A stretch of DNA of 64,000 nucleotides from Burkholderia sp. GTDB taxonomy: Bacteria; Pseudomonadota; Gammaproteobacteria; Burkholderiales; Burkholderiaceae. The stretch is from positions 49,792 through 113,791 of the forward strand of contig JAIRVP010000021.1 of the NCBI GenBank assembly GCA_031253835.1. The letters run 5' to 3'. Shown in pieces: positions 1-7,848 of this stretch. Both the position numbers and the translations under genes were made by a program. Position 1 is the first letter of the stretch; every line of letters starts with the position of its first letter. The notes beneath the pieces are model-generated. The model worked only from the letters and a program-made list of their open reading frames with translations. It ran no database searches and was not told the DNA's origin.

Positions 1-2
1 CG

Positions 3-917
3 GAATGGGCGAACTGGAAGGCGCTGTTCGCCGAATTCCGCAAGCGCTATCCGAAGGTCGAGATCACCTACAACGACATCGGCTCGGCCGCGACCGTCGT
101 CGCGCTGGACAAGTCGCGCCGTCGTCCGCAGGCCGATACCGCGTACTACTTCGCGGCGTCGGCGCTCGACGCCGCGGGCAAGGACGTCGTCGCACCGTTC
201 CGGCCGGTCAACTTCGACAAGCTGCCGGGCGTGTTCCGCGCGGCCGACGGCCGCTGGTTCGCCGTGCATTCGCTGAACATCGCGTTCCTCGTCAACCGCA
301 AGCTCGTCAAGAACGTGCCGCAGCGCTGGTCCGACCTGCTGAAGCCCGAGTACCGCAACGCGGTGGTGTATCTCGACCCGCGCTCGACCGGGCAGGGCCA
401 GGTCGCGGTGTTCGCGGCCGCGTATGCGAACGGCGGCAGCGTCGAGAATCCGAAGCCGGGCGCCGACTTCTTCGGCAAGCTGAAGCAGGCCGGCAACGTG
501 CTGCGCGTCGAGGGCACGACGCCGTACGCGAAGTTCGTGAAGGGCGAGATCCCGATCCTGATCGGCTACGAGAACGACGGCCTCAAGGCGAAGTACGCGG
601 ACGGCATGGGCGAGGCGGCCGACGTCGTGATTCCGCAGGACGGCAGCGTGTCGGCGCCCTATGCGATGAGTCTCGTGAAGAACGGCCCGAACCCGTCCGC
701 CGCGCAGCTCTGGCTCAACCTCGTGATGAGCGACGTCGGGCAGGCGCTGTTCGCGCAAGGCTATGTGCGCCCCGCGGTGCCCGGCACGCCGGTCGCACCG
801 GAGGTCGCGGCGAAGCTGCCGAACGCGCCGCAGGTGCGCCCGCTCGATGTCGCGAAGGCGGCGGCGCGCAAGGCCGAGGTCGACCAGCTCTGGTCGCAGG
901 CCACGCTCGGCCAGTAA
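3..917 (+). CDS. ABC transporter periplasmic substrate-binding protein (5' end missing)
   Basis: The reading frame is open from the window edge to a TAA stop, giving 304 residues without the signal peptide and first strand. The visible part has the layout of family 1 extracellular solute-binding proteins of iron(III)/polyamine/phosphonate type: early YNDIGSA, then a partner-domain stretch with LNIAFLVNRKLV and PQRWSDLLKPEYRN, and a C-terminal hinge region with SAAQLWLNLVMSDVGQ. It should bind a small solute in the periplasm and deliver it to the membrane permease encoded 10 bp downstream. Substrate cannot be told from sequence; Fe(III) or 2-aminoethylphosphonate importers are the closest families. 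No Cys lipobox is visible because the N terminus lies outside the window. Confidence 0.85.
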   Translation, partial: EWANWKALFAEFRKRYPKVEITYNDIGSAATVVALDKSRRRPQADTAYYFAASALDAAGKDVVAPFRPVNFDKLPGVFRAADGRWFAVHSLNIAFLVNRKLVKNVPQRWSDLLKPEYRNAVVYLDPRSTGQGQVAVFAAAYANGGSVENPKPGADFFGKLKQAGNVLRVEGTTPYAKFVKGEIPILIGYENDGLKAKYADGMGEAADVVIPQDGSVSAPYAMSLVKNGPNPSAAQLWLNLVMSDVGQALFAQGYVRPAVPGTPVAPEVAAKLPNAPQVRPLDVAKAAARKAEVDQLWSQATLGQ

Positions 918-927
918 GGGGCGCGGG

Positions 928-1758
928 ATGCACGCTTCCTTACCGGAACGCGGTGTACTGCGCCGCTTCGGCGCGCTGCCCGCCGCGGCCTTGCTCGCGG
1001 TGTGCTTCGTGCTGCCGCTGGCCGCGCTGGTCGATGCGGCGTGCGCGGACGGCGGCCGAGCGTTCGCGGCGGTGTGGCGCGATCCGCTCGTCGCCGACGC
1101 GATCGCGCGCTCGCTCGCGCTGGCGATCGGCGCCGGCACGCTGTCGGTCGGCGTGGGCGTGCCGGTCGCATTCGCGCTGGCTGGACAATCGCCGGTACGC
1201 CGCCACTGGTCGCTCGCGCTGCTCGGCGTGCCGCTCGCGTTTTCCGGGCTGGTGATCGCGTACGGCTTCATCCTCGCATTCGGCCGCGCGGGCTTCGTGA
1301 CCACGCTGCTGGCCGCGCTGGGCGCCGATCCGACCGTGGTCGGCGGCGCGATCTACACGATGCCGGGGCTCGCGGTCGCCTATGCGTACTACCTGATTCC
1401 GCGTGTCGCGCTGATGATCTACCCGGCGCTCGCGAATCTCGACCGGCGGCCGCTCGAGGCGGCGCTGACGCTCGGCGCACGGCCGTGGCGGGCATGGCTC
1501 GACGTTGCGTGGCGCGAGCTGTGGCCGTCGGTCGCGTCCGCGTGGTGCCTCGTGACCGCGATCGCGCTCGGCACCTACGGCACGGCGATTGCGCTGGCCG
1601 GCACGCAGATCAACATCCTGCCGCTGCTGATGTACCTGAAGCTGTCGGACGGGCAAACCGATTTCTCGCAGGCGGCCGTGCTGTCGATCGTGCTGACGGC
1701 AATCTGTACCTGCGTTCTGGCACTGGGAGAAGGTCTTGTTCGCCAACGACGTCATTGA
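928..1758 (+). CDS. ABC transporter inner-membrane permease
   Basis: 276 residues with an N-terminal membrane anchor and about six hydrophobic segments, as in binding-protein-dependent permeases of the PotB/ThiP class. The cytoplasmic EAA loop, which contacts the ATPase, is readable as EAALTLGARPWRAW around residue 180. The ATG is chosen because it follows the upstream binding-protein stop by 10 bp; longer in-frame readings would overlap that gene heavily. With the preceding gene it forms an import system, but no ATPase or second permease follows: the next gene is a LOG-like protein. The missing parts must lie upstream of the window or elsewhere. Length is short for a single permease, so a heteromeric pair is likely. 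Confidence 0.85.
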   Translation: MHASLPERGVLRRFGALPAAALLAVCFVLPLAALVDAACADGGRAFAAVWRDPLVADAIARSLALAIGAGTLSVGVGVPVAFALAGQSPVRRHWSLALLGVPLAFSGLVIAYGFILAFGRAGFVTTLLAALGADPTVVGGAIYTMPGLAVAYAYYLIPRVALMIYPALANLDRRPLEAALTLGARPWRAWLDVAWRELWPSVASAWCLVTAIALGTYGTAIALAGTQINILPLLMYLKLSDGQTDFSQAAVLSIVLTAICTCVLALGEGLVRQRRH

Positions 1759-2290
1759 ATGCGCGTGGTCCGAACCGGCGCGCGACGCGCTCGCGCGGCT
1801 GGCGCAGCGGCAACGCGGCACGCGCCGGCACCGGATGCCGGTGGGCCTGATCGGCCCGCGCGAAGCGACGGATGAGCAGATGCGGGTCGCGGAACGGATC
1901 GCGCACGCGGTGGCGTCGACGGGCGTCGCGCTCGTCGGCGGCGGCAAGCAGGGCGTGATGGAGGCCGCCGCGCGCGGCGCGCACGCGGCCGGCGGCTGCG
2001 CGATCGGGCTGCTGCCCGAGGACGATGCATCGCTCGCGAATCCGTACCTGAGCGTCGCGCTGCCGACCGGGCTCGGCATCACGCGCAATGCACTCGTCGC
2101 GCGTGCGTCGCTGTGCCTGATCGCGGTCGGCGGCGGGCTCGGCACGCTGTCCGAAATCGCGCTCGGGCTGCAGTGGGGCAAGCCGGTGTTCACGATTTGC
2201 GGCGCGCCGCAGGTGGCGGGCGTCGAGTGCTTCGACGACGCGGACGGGCTCGTCGCGCGCGTCGCGCAGTGGCTGGCCGATTCGGCGTAG
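1736..2290 (+). CDS. LOG/TIGR00725-like Rossmann nucleotide-binding protein
   Basis: 184 residues. Two glycine motifs mark the SLOG/lysine-decarboxylase-like fold: VGGGKQGVMEAAARGA in the first half and VGGGLGTLSEIALGLQWGKP in the second, the latter matching the PGGxGTxxE motif of cytokinin-activating LOG phosphoribohydrolases except that Pro is replaced. Family members bind nucleotides or hydrolyse nucleoside 5'-monophosphates; the TIGR00725 branch has no settled role. The likely start is a TTG, with GGAGAAGG just upstream, which makes it overlap the permease by 23 bp and implies translational coupling. A shorter start at the Met preceding PVGLIGPRE is possible. Function is inferred from family only. 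Confidence 0.75.
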   Translation: MFANDVIECAWSEPARDALARLAQRQRGTRRHRMPVGLIGPREATDEQMRVAERIAHAVASTGVALVGGGKQGVMEAAARGAHAAGGCAIGLLPEDDASLANPYLSVALPTGLGITRNALVARASLCLIAVGGGLGTLSEIALGLQWGKPVFTICGAPQVAGVECFDDADGLVARVAQWLADSA

Positions 2291-2393
2291 CGCCGGCGGG
2301 CGCGTCGGGCACGGGCTTGGCTTGAAATGACGGGCGCAACCCGCCATATTGGCTACGCATCACCCGTTCAACGACGTACCGAGAGGATTGTTC

Positions 2394-2588
2394 ATGCGCC
2401 TGCTGCTTGCCCTGCTGCTGCCGTGGTTCCAGTTTTTCACGATCGGACGCCCGGTCGCCGGGATTATCTGCCTGGTCCTGCAACTCACGATCATCGGCTG
2501 GCTGCCGGCCGCGATCTGGTCGGTGTATGCGCTGAGCCAGTACAAGACCGATCGCAAGATCGAGGCGGCGTTGCGCGAGCGGGGCTAG
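2394..2588 (+). CDS. YqaE/Pmp3-like small membrane protein
   Basis: 64 residues, two hydrophobic helices separated by a short turn (LLLALLLPWFQFFTIG, then a second helix ending in GWLPAAIWSVYAL) and a basic tail, the usual plan of YqaE/Pmp3 stress-related membrane peptides. The ATG at this position has GAGAGG 7 bp upstream; an upstream ATG would add a polar leader with no ribosome site. It would sit in the inner membrane, where homologues influence membrane potential or ion leakage. It stands alone between the LOG-like gene and the HipA promoter. Confidence 0.75.
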   Translation: MRLLLALLLPWFQFFTIGRPVAGIICLVLQLTIIGWLPAAIWSVYALSQYKTDRKIEAALRERG

Positions 2589-2620
2589 GCCGGGCTCACC
2601 ACGTTGACCGAACGGCGGGG

Positions 2621-2665
2621 TTTTCATTTCGGCAGAAATTTATATAATTCACTGAGGTTCAGTGA
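2621..2665 (+). promoter_or_regulatory. Promoter and candidate HipB-type operator upstream of hipA-like gene
   Basis: An AT-rich island in GC-rich surroundings. A TATAAT hexamer (2643-2648) lies 16 bp after TTTTCA (2621-2626), a good sigma-70 arrangement. A palindrome with 7-bp arms, TCACTGA-GGT-TCAGTGA (2649-2665), sits just downstream of the -10, where a bound repressor would block transcription. HipB-type antitoxins autoregulate by binding such palindromes, so the HTH protein encoded downstream is the obvious candidate ligand. That assignment is inference. Confidence 0.6.
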
Positions 2666-2691
2666 TGCATTTTGTATAGATTTCTAGTCAA

Positions 2692-4008
2692 ATGACGACT
2701 TCCTGCACGATCCAGCTTCACGCCGACGGTACCTGGCATGACGTCGGCGGCGTCACCCTGTTCGGCGAACCGGACGAGGGGTGGCGCGGCCGCGCCTATA
2801 CGGGCTACGACGTCGAATGGATCGTTCGTCATCAGTCCGCCCGCGACGCGCGCGCGATGTCGTGCACCTTTCCCGTCGACCTCGAGCCACTGGTGACGTC
2901 CCATTGGCCCGTTTTCCTGATTGATTTGCTGCCGCACGGGTTTGGCCGTCAGGAACTGCTGCGTCGACTCGATTTCCCCGAGACTGCCGAGGAGCGTGCC
3001 GACTGGCCGTTGCTGCTCGCGGGCGCGGGCAACTCGATCGGCAATTTGCGGGTCAAGGAAGCCGCGCAGTGGCTCGCCGAGTGCGGAGGGCCGCAGCAAG
3101 GATTCACGGACGATGATGTCGCCGCACGCGGCGACGCATTCAGTGAATATCTCGCCGAACACGGACTCTTCGTTGCGGGCTCATCGGGCGTGCAGGGCGA
3201 GTGGCCAAAGCTCTTGCTGACTCGCGCCGATGACGGGCTGCTCTATCTCGATCACACGTTGCCTGACGCGCGGGCGGTCGAGCATTACATCGTCAAGTTC
3301 GGACGTGGCACGAACGAGCGTCTTGCCCGGATCTTGCGGCACGAAGCGCCATACATGGCATTGGCGCAGCGTCTCGGCTTGCGCGTGCATGCGCCGCTGA
3401 TGCTGCGGGATCGGTCGCTGTTCATCCCGCGATTCGATCGCGCGCATGATGGTGGCAGCGTCGTTCGGCTGGGGCAGGAAAGTATCGCTTCGTTGACGGG
3501 CAAGGCGGGGTTTGGTGTCGTGCCGAGTCACGATGAGGTGTGCCGGCATCTCGTGCGTCAATGCACGGATCCTCAAACCGAGGTGGCCGAGTATCTGTGT
3601 CGCGATGTCGCAAACCTTGCGCTTGGCAACAAGGACAATCATGCGCGAAACACGGCATTGCAGCGGGACTTCGACGGACGCATCGCCCTGACACCACTGT
3701 ACGATTTTGCGCCGATGTATCTTCATCCGGACGGCATTGCGCGCCGCATCCGCTGGGAAGGAAATGACGATAGCCGACCGGACTGGGCGCGGGTACTCGA
3801 CGCGGTCGTCCGGTCAAGCGAACCGCAGGCGGGGGACACGCATGTCGCGCTGGATCGTCCCGCATTGCAGGCACGCCTGCAAGCAATGGCGCCGCATTTG
3901 CAGGAGATCGCCGACCACGGTGTCGATCTCGGCCTGGAACACGACGTGCATGCCTTTCTGAAACCCGGCCTCGAGCGGCTCGCCCGCGAGCTGGATGTGC
4001 TGCGCTAG
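2692..4008 (+). CDS. HipA-like serine/threonine kinase toxin
   Basis: 438 residues, the length of E. coli HipA (440). HipA landmarks are in order: a Ser-containing loop AGSSGVQGEWPK (S164/S165, equivalent to the autophosphorylated S150 loop), the ATP-binding Lys in YIVKFG (K202), the catalytic loop NKDNHARN (D315, N320) and the metal-binding Asp in LYDFAP (D338). All catalytic residues seem present, so the kinase is probably active. HipA kinases phosphorylate aminoacyl-tRNA synthetases such as GltX and induce dormancy. The HTH partner follows 15 bp downstream, the reverse of the E. coli hipBA order. Base composition is lower in G+C than the flanks, suggesting transfer. Confidence 0.85.
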   Translation: MTTSCTIQLHADGTWHDVGGVTLFGEPDEGWRGRAYTGYDVEWIVRHQSARDARAMSCTFPVDLEPLVTSHWPVFLIDLLPHGFGRQELLRRLDFPETAEERADWPLLLAGAGNSIGNLRVKEAAQWLAECGGPQQGFTDDDVAARGDAFSEYLAEHGLFVAGSSGVQGEWPKLLLTRADDGLLYLDHTLPDARAVEHYIVKFGRGTNERLARILRHEAPYMALAQRLGLRVHAPLMLRDRSLFIPRFDRAHDGGSVVRLGQESIASLTGKAGFGVVPSHDEVCRHLVRQCTDPQTEVAEYLCRDVANLALGNKDNHARNTALQRDFDGRIALTPLYDFAPMYLHPDGIARRIRWEGNDDSRPDWARVLDAVVRSSEPQAGDTHVALDRPALQARLQAMAPHLQEIADHGVDLGLEHDVHAFLKPGLERLARELDVLR

Positions 4009-4023
4009 CGCGGACGCGACACC

Positions 4024-4311
4024 ATGGACAAACGCTACAACGCGATGTCGCTTCCCGAACAGCTTGCGCTGCGGCGTCAGGCGATCGAGGACGTTCTCGC
4101 GCATCCCGAATGGCCGTTGCGCGAATCGGTGCGCCATCTGAAGAAGACGATGCGGCTGACGAGTGCCGAAATGGCGAAGCTCGCCGGCGTATCGACGAAG
4201 ACGATTCAGGATATCGAACAGGGTCGCAGCGACGGGACGGTCCAGACGATGAACCGCATATTCGGCATGCTGGGATTGAAGCTTGGCGTTGTGCCGCGAG
4301 CGCCGCAATAA
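4024..4311 (+). CDS. HipB-like XRE-family antitoxin/repressor
   Basis: 95 residues. The centre carries a helix-turn-helix of Cro/C1 type: MRLTSAEMAKLAGVSTKTI followed by QDIEQGRSDGTVQTM, the usual XRE recognition helix and stabilising helix. It lacks the C-terminal Trp tail seen on E. coli HipB. As the second gene of the pair it should neutralise the HipA-like kinase and bind the palindrome at the hipA promoter. The ATG is preceded by only a weak ribosome site, so coupling to hipA translation is likely. Confidence 0.8.
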   Translation: MDKRYNAMSLPEQLALRRQAIEDVLAHPEWPLRESVRHLKKTMRLTSAEMAKLAGVSTKTIQDIEQGRSDGTVQTMNRIFGMLGLKLGVVPRAPQ

Positions 4312-4334
4312 CCTGCATCGTGGCAGTGTGGACG

Positions 4335-4364
4335 ACGCATCCGCCGGGCAATCGACGGATGCGT
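4335..4364. terminator. Hairpin between convergent hipB-like gene and bd-oxidase operon
   Basis: Perfect 9-bp inverted repeat ACGCATCCG / CGGATGCGT with a 12-nt loop, in the 84-bp gap between two convergent transcription units. There is no T-run, so it is a weak or bidirectional terminator candidate only. Confidence 0.4.
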
Positions 4365-4395
4365 GATGGGTCGGAATGGTGGAATACCGGTCGGC

Positions 4396-4575
4396 CTACT
4401 TCACCGCAAACAGCGTCAGGTTCATGAAGATCTTGAACGCGTAGCCGAGCGTGACGGCGCCGATCACGCCGCCCGCCCATAACACGACGAACCACATCCA
4501 GCCGCGCATCCGCGGCCGTGGCGCCTCGGGCGGGCGATCGGCGGAATCAGTGGTGGTAGTAATGCTGGTCTTCAT
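4396..4575 (-). CDS. DUF2474 small subunit of the bd-type quinol oxidase
   Basis: 59 residues: a Ser/Thr/Pro-rich cytoplasmic lead, then RMRGWMWFVVLWAGG and one transmembrane helix ending FMNLTLFAVK. DUF2474 peptides are found at the end of cyanide-insensitive bd oxidase operons and take the place of CydX. The ATG lies inside the end of cydB (29-bp overlap in another frame), showing coupled translation with the large subunits. It should insert in the inner membrane beside CydA to stabilise the haem site. Confidence 0.85.
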   Translation of the reverse strand: MKTSITTTTDSADRPPEAPRPRMRGWMWFVVLWAGGVIGAVTLGYAFKIFMNLTLFAVK

Positions 4576-5554
4576 GGCGCACCTTGCCTCGGAATACCCA
4601 GTAACCCATCGTCGTGTAGGCGATGATGATCGGGAGGATAACCGCTGCGCCGACCAGCGTGAAGGTCTGGCTCGAACGCGGCGCCGCCGCTTCCCAGATC
4701 GTCATCGTCTGAGGAATCGCATACGGGAACAGCGTGACGAGCAGGCCGACGTAGCCGAGCAGCACCAGCGCCAGCGCGAGCACGAACGGCGTCATGTCAT
4801 GCCGGTTGCGCACCGCGCGGCGCATCCACACCGCGCACCCGGCGACCAGGAACGGCACCGGCAGCAGGCGCCAGAACAGCCCCGAATCGAACCAGCGCTG
4901 CGCGATGGCCGGATCCTGCAGCGGCGTCCACAGGCTGACGACCGCGATGAAGCCGAGCAGCACGACGGTCAGCGGCCACACGACGCGATGCAGCCGGCGC
5001 TGCAGGTCGCCTTCGGTCTTCGCGACGAGCCAGCAGCAGCCGAGCAGCGCGTAGGTCACGAGCAGGCCGAGGCCCGTCAGCAGGCTGAACGGCGTGAGCC
5101 AGTCGAACGCGTCGCCGGCGAACACGCCGTCCTTCACGTTGATGCCCTGCAGGAACGCGCCGAGCGCGATCCCCTGGAACAGCGTCGCGCCGGCCGAGCC
5201 GCCGATGAACGCGAGATCCCACAGCTGCTTCGTGCGCCGCGCCTTCGCGCGGATCTCGAACGACACGCCGCGGAAGATCAGGCACACCAGCATGAAGATC
5301 AGCGGCAGGTATAGCGCGGACAGCACGGTCGAATAGACGATCGGGAACACCGCGAACAGCCCGGCGCCGCCGAGCACGAGCCACGTCTCGTTGCCGTCCC
5401 ACACGGGCGCGACCGTGTTCATCATCAGGTCGCGCTCCTTCTCGTCCGGGAAGAACGGGAAGACGATGCCGATGCCGAGGTCGAAGCCGTCGAGCACGAC
5501 GTACATGAAGAGCCCCAATGCGATGATCGCGGCCCAGATTACGGTGACGTCCAT
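4547..5554 (-). CDS. cydB: Cytochrome bd-type quinol oxidase subunit II
   Basis: 335 residues with eight to nine hydrophobic segments. The N terminus MDVTVIWAAIIALGLFMYV and the following VLDGFDLGIG are the hallmark of CydB/CioB, as is PVWDGNETWLVLGG about residue 50. It pairs with CydA in the inner membrane to oxidise ubiquinol and reduce oxygen to water without pumping protons. It lies 29 bp downstream of cydA and overlaps the DUF2474 peptide gene, giving a three-gene operon. Length and neighbours fit the cyanide-insensitive (CIO) branch. Confidence 0.95.
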   Translation of the reverse strand: MDVTVIWAAIIALGLFMYVVLDGFDLGIGIVFPFFPDEKERDLMMNTVAPVWDGNETWLVLGGAGLFAVFPIVYSTVLSALYLPLIFMLVCLIFRGVSFEIRAKARRTKQLWDLAFIGGSAGATLFQGIALGAFLQGINVKDGVFAGDAFDWLTPFSLLTGLGLLVTYALLGCCWLVAKTEGDLQRRLHRVVWPLTVVLLGFIAVVSLWTPLQDPAIAQRWFDSGLFWRLLPVPFLVAGCAVWMRRAVRNRHDMTPFVLALALVLLGYVGLLVTLFPYAIPQTMTIWEAAAPRSSQTFTLVGAAVILPIIIAYTTMGYWVFRGKVRHEDQHYYHH

Positions 5555-5583
5555 AGGTTTTCTCGTATGCGAAAGGGGTGGGC

Positions 5584-7005
5584 TCAGACGGTCTCGAGCG
5601 GCTCGTCGACGGCCGACATCGGGCGGCGCGCGGTGTGATCGAGGCGCGTGTCGGGCATGTCGTGTTGCGGGTCGTGCTTCACGTCGGGCAGCGCGGGGCC
5701 GGCCTTCATCAGCTTCAGCATGTAGTACACGCCGGTGCCGAACACGAGGAAGTACACGATCACGAACGTCATCATCGACAGGCTGACCTGCTGCACCGAC
5801 AGCGGCGACACGGCCTGCGCGGTCCGCATCACGCCGTACACGACCCACGGCTGGCGGCCCGCTTCGGTCGTCACCCAGCCCGCGAGCAGCGACACGAAGC
5901 CGGTCGGGCCCATCACCAGCGCGAAGCGCTGGAACCACTTCGATTCATACAGGCGGCCGCGGCGGCGCAGGAACCACGCGAGCGCGGCGAGGCCGATCAT
6001 CGCGAAGCCGAGGCCGACCATGATCCGGAAGCTCCAGAACACGACCGTCGAGTTCGGACGGTCTTCCGGCGGGAAGTCCTTCAGCCCGCGAATTTCACCG
6101 TCCCAGCTGTGCGTGAGGATCAGGCTGCCGAGGTGCGGCACCTTCACTGCGTAGCGCGTCGTTTCCGCCTTCATGTCCGGAATGCCGAACAGGTTGAGCG
6201 GCGTGCCGCCCTTTTCGGTTTCCCACAGCCCCTCGATCGCGGCGATCTTCGCGGGCTGGTGCTTCAGCGTGTTGATGCCGTGCTGGTCGCCGATCACGGC
6301 CTGCAGCGGCGCGAGCACGAGCAGCAGCCACAGCGCCATCGAGAACATCTTCTTCACGCCCTTGTCGCGGCGGCCCTTCAGCAGGTGCCACGCGCCCGTC
6401 GCGGCCACCACGAGCGCGGCGACGATGAATGCGGCGATCGCCATGTGGAACAGGCGGTACGGGAACGACGGGTTGAAGATGATCGCGAACCAGTCGGTCG
6501 GCACGACGCGGCCGTCGACGATCTCGAAGCCCTGCGGCGTCTGCATCCAGCTGTTCGACGCGAGGATCCAGAACGTCGAGATCAGCGTGCCGATCGCGAC
6601 CATCAGCGTCGCGCCGAAGTGTGCGCGCGGGCTCACGCGGTTCCAGCCGAACAGCATGATGCCGAGGAAGCCGGCCTCGAGGAAGAACGCGGTCATGACC
6701 TCGTACATCAGCAGCGGCCCGGTGACGGCGCCGGCGAAGCTCGAGAAGCCCGACCAGTTCGTGCCGAACTGGTAGCTCATCACGACGCCGGAGACGACGC
6801 CCATCCCGAACGCGACCGCGAAGATCTTCGACCAGAACAGGCAGAGGGTTTTGTAGTACTGCTTGCCGGTCTTGAGCCAGCGGTATTCGAGCACCGCGAT
6901 GAAGCTGGCGAGGCCGATGCTCAGCGCCGGAAAGACGATGTGAAAGGAGACGGTGAACGCGAATTGCAGGCGGGCCAGATCGAGGGCCGAAAGTGCGGTG
7001 TCCAT
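5584..7005 (-). CDS. cydA: Cyanide-insensitive bd-type quinol oxidase subunit I
   Basis: 473 residues, shorter than E. coli CydA (522) because the quinol-binding Q loop lacks its C-terminal insertion, as in CioA. The haem b595 axial His is H22 in SFHIVFP; the MYEVMTAFFLEAGFLG helix carries the conserved proton-path Glu residues; GWVTTEAGRQPW precedes the haem b558 region. The subunit holds the three haems and oxidises quinol at low oxygen or in the presence of cyanide. Start codon is the ATG before DTALSALDLARLQFAF, which gives the family N terminus. An FNR/ANR site about 165 bp upstream suggests induction when oxygen falls. Confidence 0.95.
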   Translation of the reverse strand: MDTALSALDLARLQFAFTVSFHIVFPALSIGLASFIAVLEYRWLKTGKQYYKTLCLFWSKIFAVAFGMGVVSGVVMSYQFGTNWSGFSSFAGAVTGPLLMYEVMTAFFLEAGFLGIMLFGWNRVSPRAHFGATLMVAIGTLISTFWILASNSWMQTPQGFEIVDGRVVPTDWFAIIFNPSFPYRLFHMAIAAFIVAALVVAATGAWHLLKGRRDKGVKKMFSMALWLLLVLAPLQAVIGDQHGINTLKHQPAKIAAIEGLWETEKGGTPLNLFGIPDMKAETTRYAVKVPHLGSLILTHSWDGEIRGLKDFPPEDRPNSTVVFWSFRIMVGLGFAMIGLAALAWFLRRRGRLYESKWFQRFALVMGPTGFVSLLAGWVTTEAGRQPWVVYGVMRTAQAVSPLSVQQVSLSMMTFVIVYFLVFGTGVYYMLKLMKAGPALPDVKHDPQHDMPDTRLDHTARRPMSAVDEPLETV

Positions 7006-7165
7006 ACCAGATGACCGAAGCTGACGATACCCGCCGGCGGGTGCCGGCGGACCCCGGCAGACAGGCGTCGGGGTTGGCTGGAGTATGTGCCGCGATGTTG
7101 CACCGCGAAATGCGCCAACTCGTCGCAGATGTCCAGCCTGTCGCGCGCGATTTCGGGATAAATCG

Positions 7166-7179
7166 TTGATTCGTATCAA
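7166..7179. promoter_or_regulatory. FNR/ANR (Crp-Fnr family) binding site
   Basis: TTGAT-TCGT-ATCAA is a perfect match to the TTGAT-N4-ATCAA consensus of FNR/ANR oxygen-sensing activators. It is the only such feature seen in the 503-bp gap between cydA (minus strand) and the small exported-protein gene at 7509. Its centre is 167 bp from the cydA ATG, compatible with activation of a cydA promoter with a long leader. The rest of the gap holds no credible gene. Confidence 0.75.
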
Positions 7180-7508
7180 GAAGGCCGTTCGCGGCGCGCG
7201 CGGCCGCGGCGTGGCGGTCTGACGCATGTGCGTCAATATGGCGCGTCGCGTCATCGGAACGGTTTCGGCCATGCGGAAATCGCCAGGCGGGCAGTCCGCG
7301 CGCGGCGCCAGGTGCAGCCGATCCGTTTCGGCGCATTAACGCGTAACGCACGCCGGCGTGCCGGCGTGCCGTCGCCGGGAGCAGCTGTCACACGGGTAAC
7401 GTCGCGCAACATTGGCGTTGCCGCCCGTAATGGATGCCGGATCGCGCGCGGCGTAGCGTTCCGGGTGTCGGGTTCGCATCGACGAACCGGCCTGCCGGAG
7501 AACGTGAC

Positions 7509-7835
7509 GTGAATGGATTGAAGCTCGCGCTGGGCGCGGCCGCCGCGGTGGCGCTCGCGACGGGCGGCGTGGCCCATGCCGCCCGGGTCGGGGTCTATAT
7601 CGGCCCCGGCTACCCGTATTACACCCCCGTGGTCCCCGTGCCGTACTACTACCCGCCGCCCGTCGTCGCGGTGCCGGTCGATCCGCCGCCGCCGCCCGAG
7701 TATGTCGAGAAGGGGCAGCCGCAGGACAGCGGCGACGCGAGCCTCTGGTACTACTGCGACGCGTCGAGGCATTACTACCCGTATGTGAAGACCTGCAAGT
7801 CGGGCTGGCGATCGGTGCCGGCGCGGCCGCAATAA
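7509..7835 (+). CDS. Exported Pro/Tyr-rich small protein
   Basis: 108 residues starting at GTG, supported by GGAG 8 bp upstream. A signal peptide (KLALGAAAAVALATGG...AHA) is followed by a Pro/Tyr/Val-rich stretch (YPYYTPVVPVPYYYPPP) and a C-terminal part with two Cys (WYYCDASRHYYPY, KTCKSGW) that resembles the end of many Burkholderia envelope proteins of unknown role. It should be periplasmic or outer-membrane associated. The next gene, a glycine-zipper lipoprotein, starts 13 bp later, so they are probably co-transcribed. Confidence 0.7.
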   Translation: MNGLKLALGAAAAVALATGGVAHAARVGVYIGPGYPYYTPVVPVPYYYPPPVVAVPVDPPPPPEYVEKGQPQDSGDASLWYYCDASRHYYPYVKTCKSGWRSVPARPQ

Positions 7836-7848
7836 CGGAGCCGCGACG

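Noticed and set aside
4451..7014. Long plus-strand frames opposite cydA/cydB
   Set aside because: They are antisense readings of the high-GC oxidase genes: rich in Arg/Glu/Asp/His/Gln without known motifs, while the minus-strand frames encode recognisable subunits.
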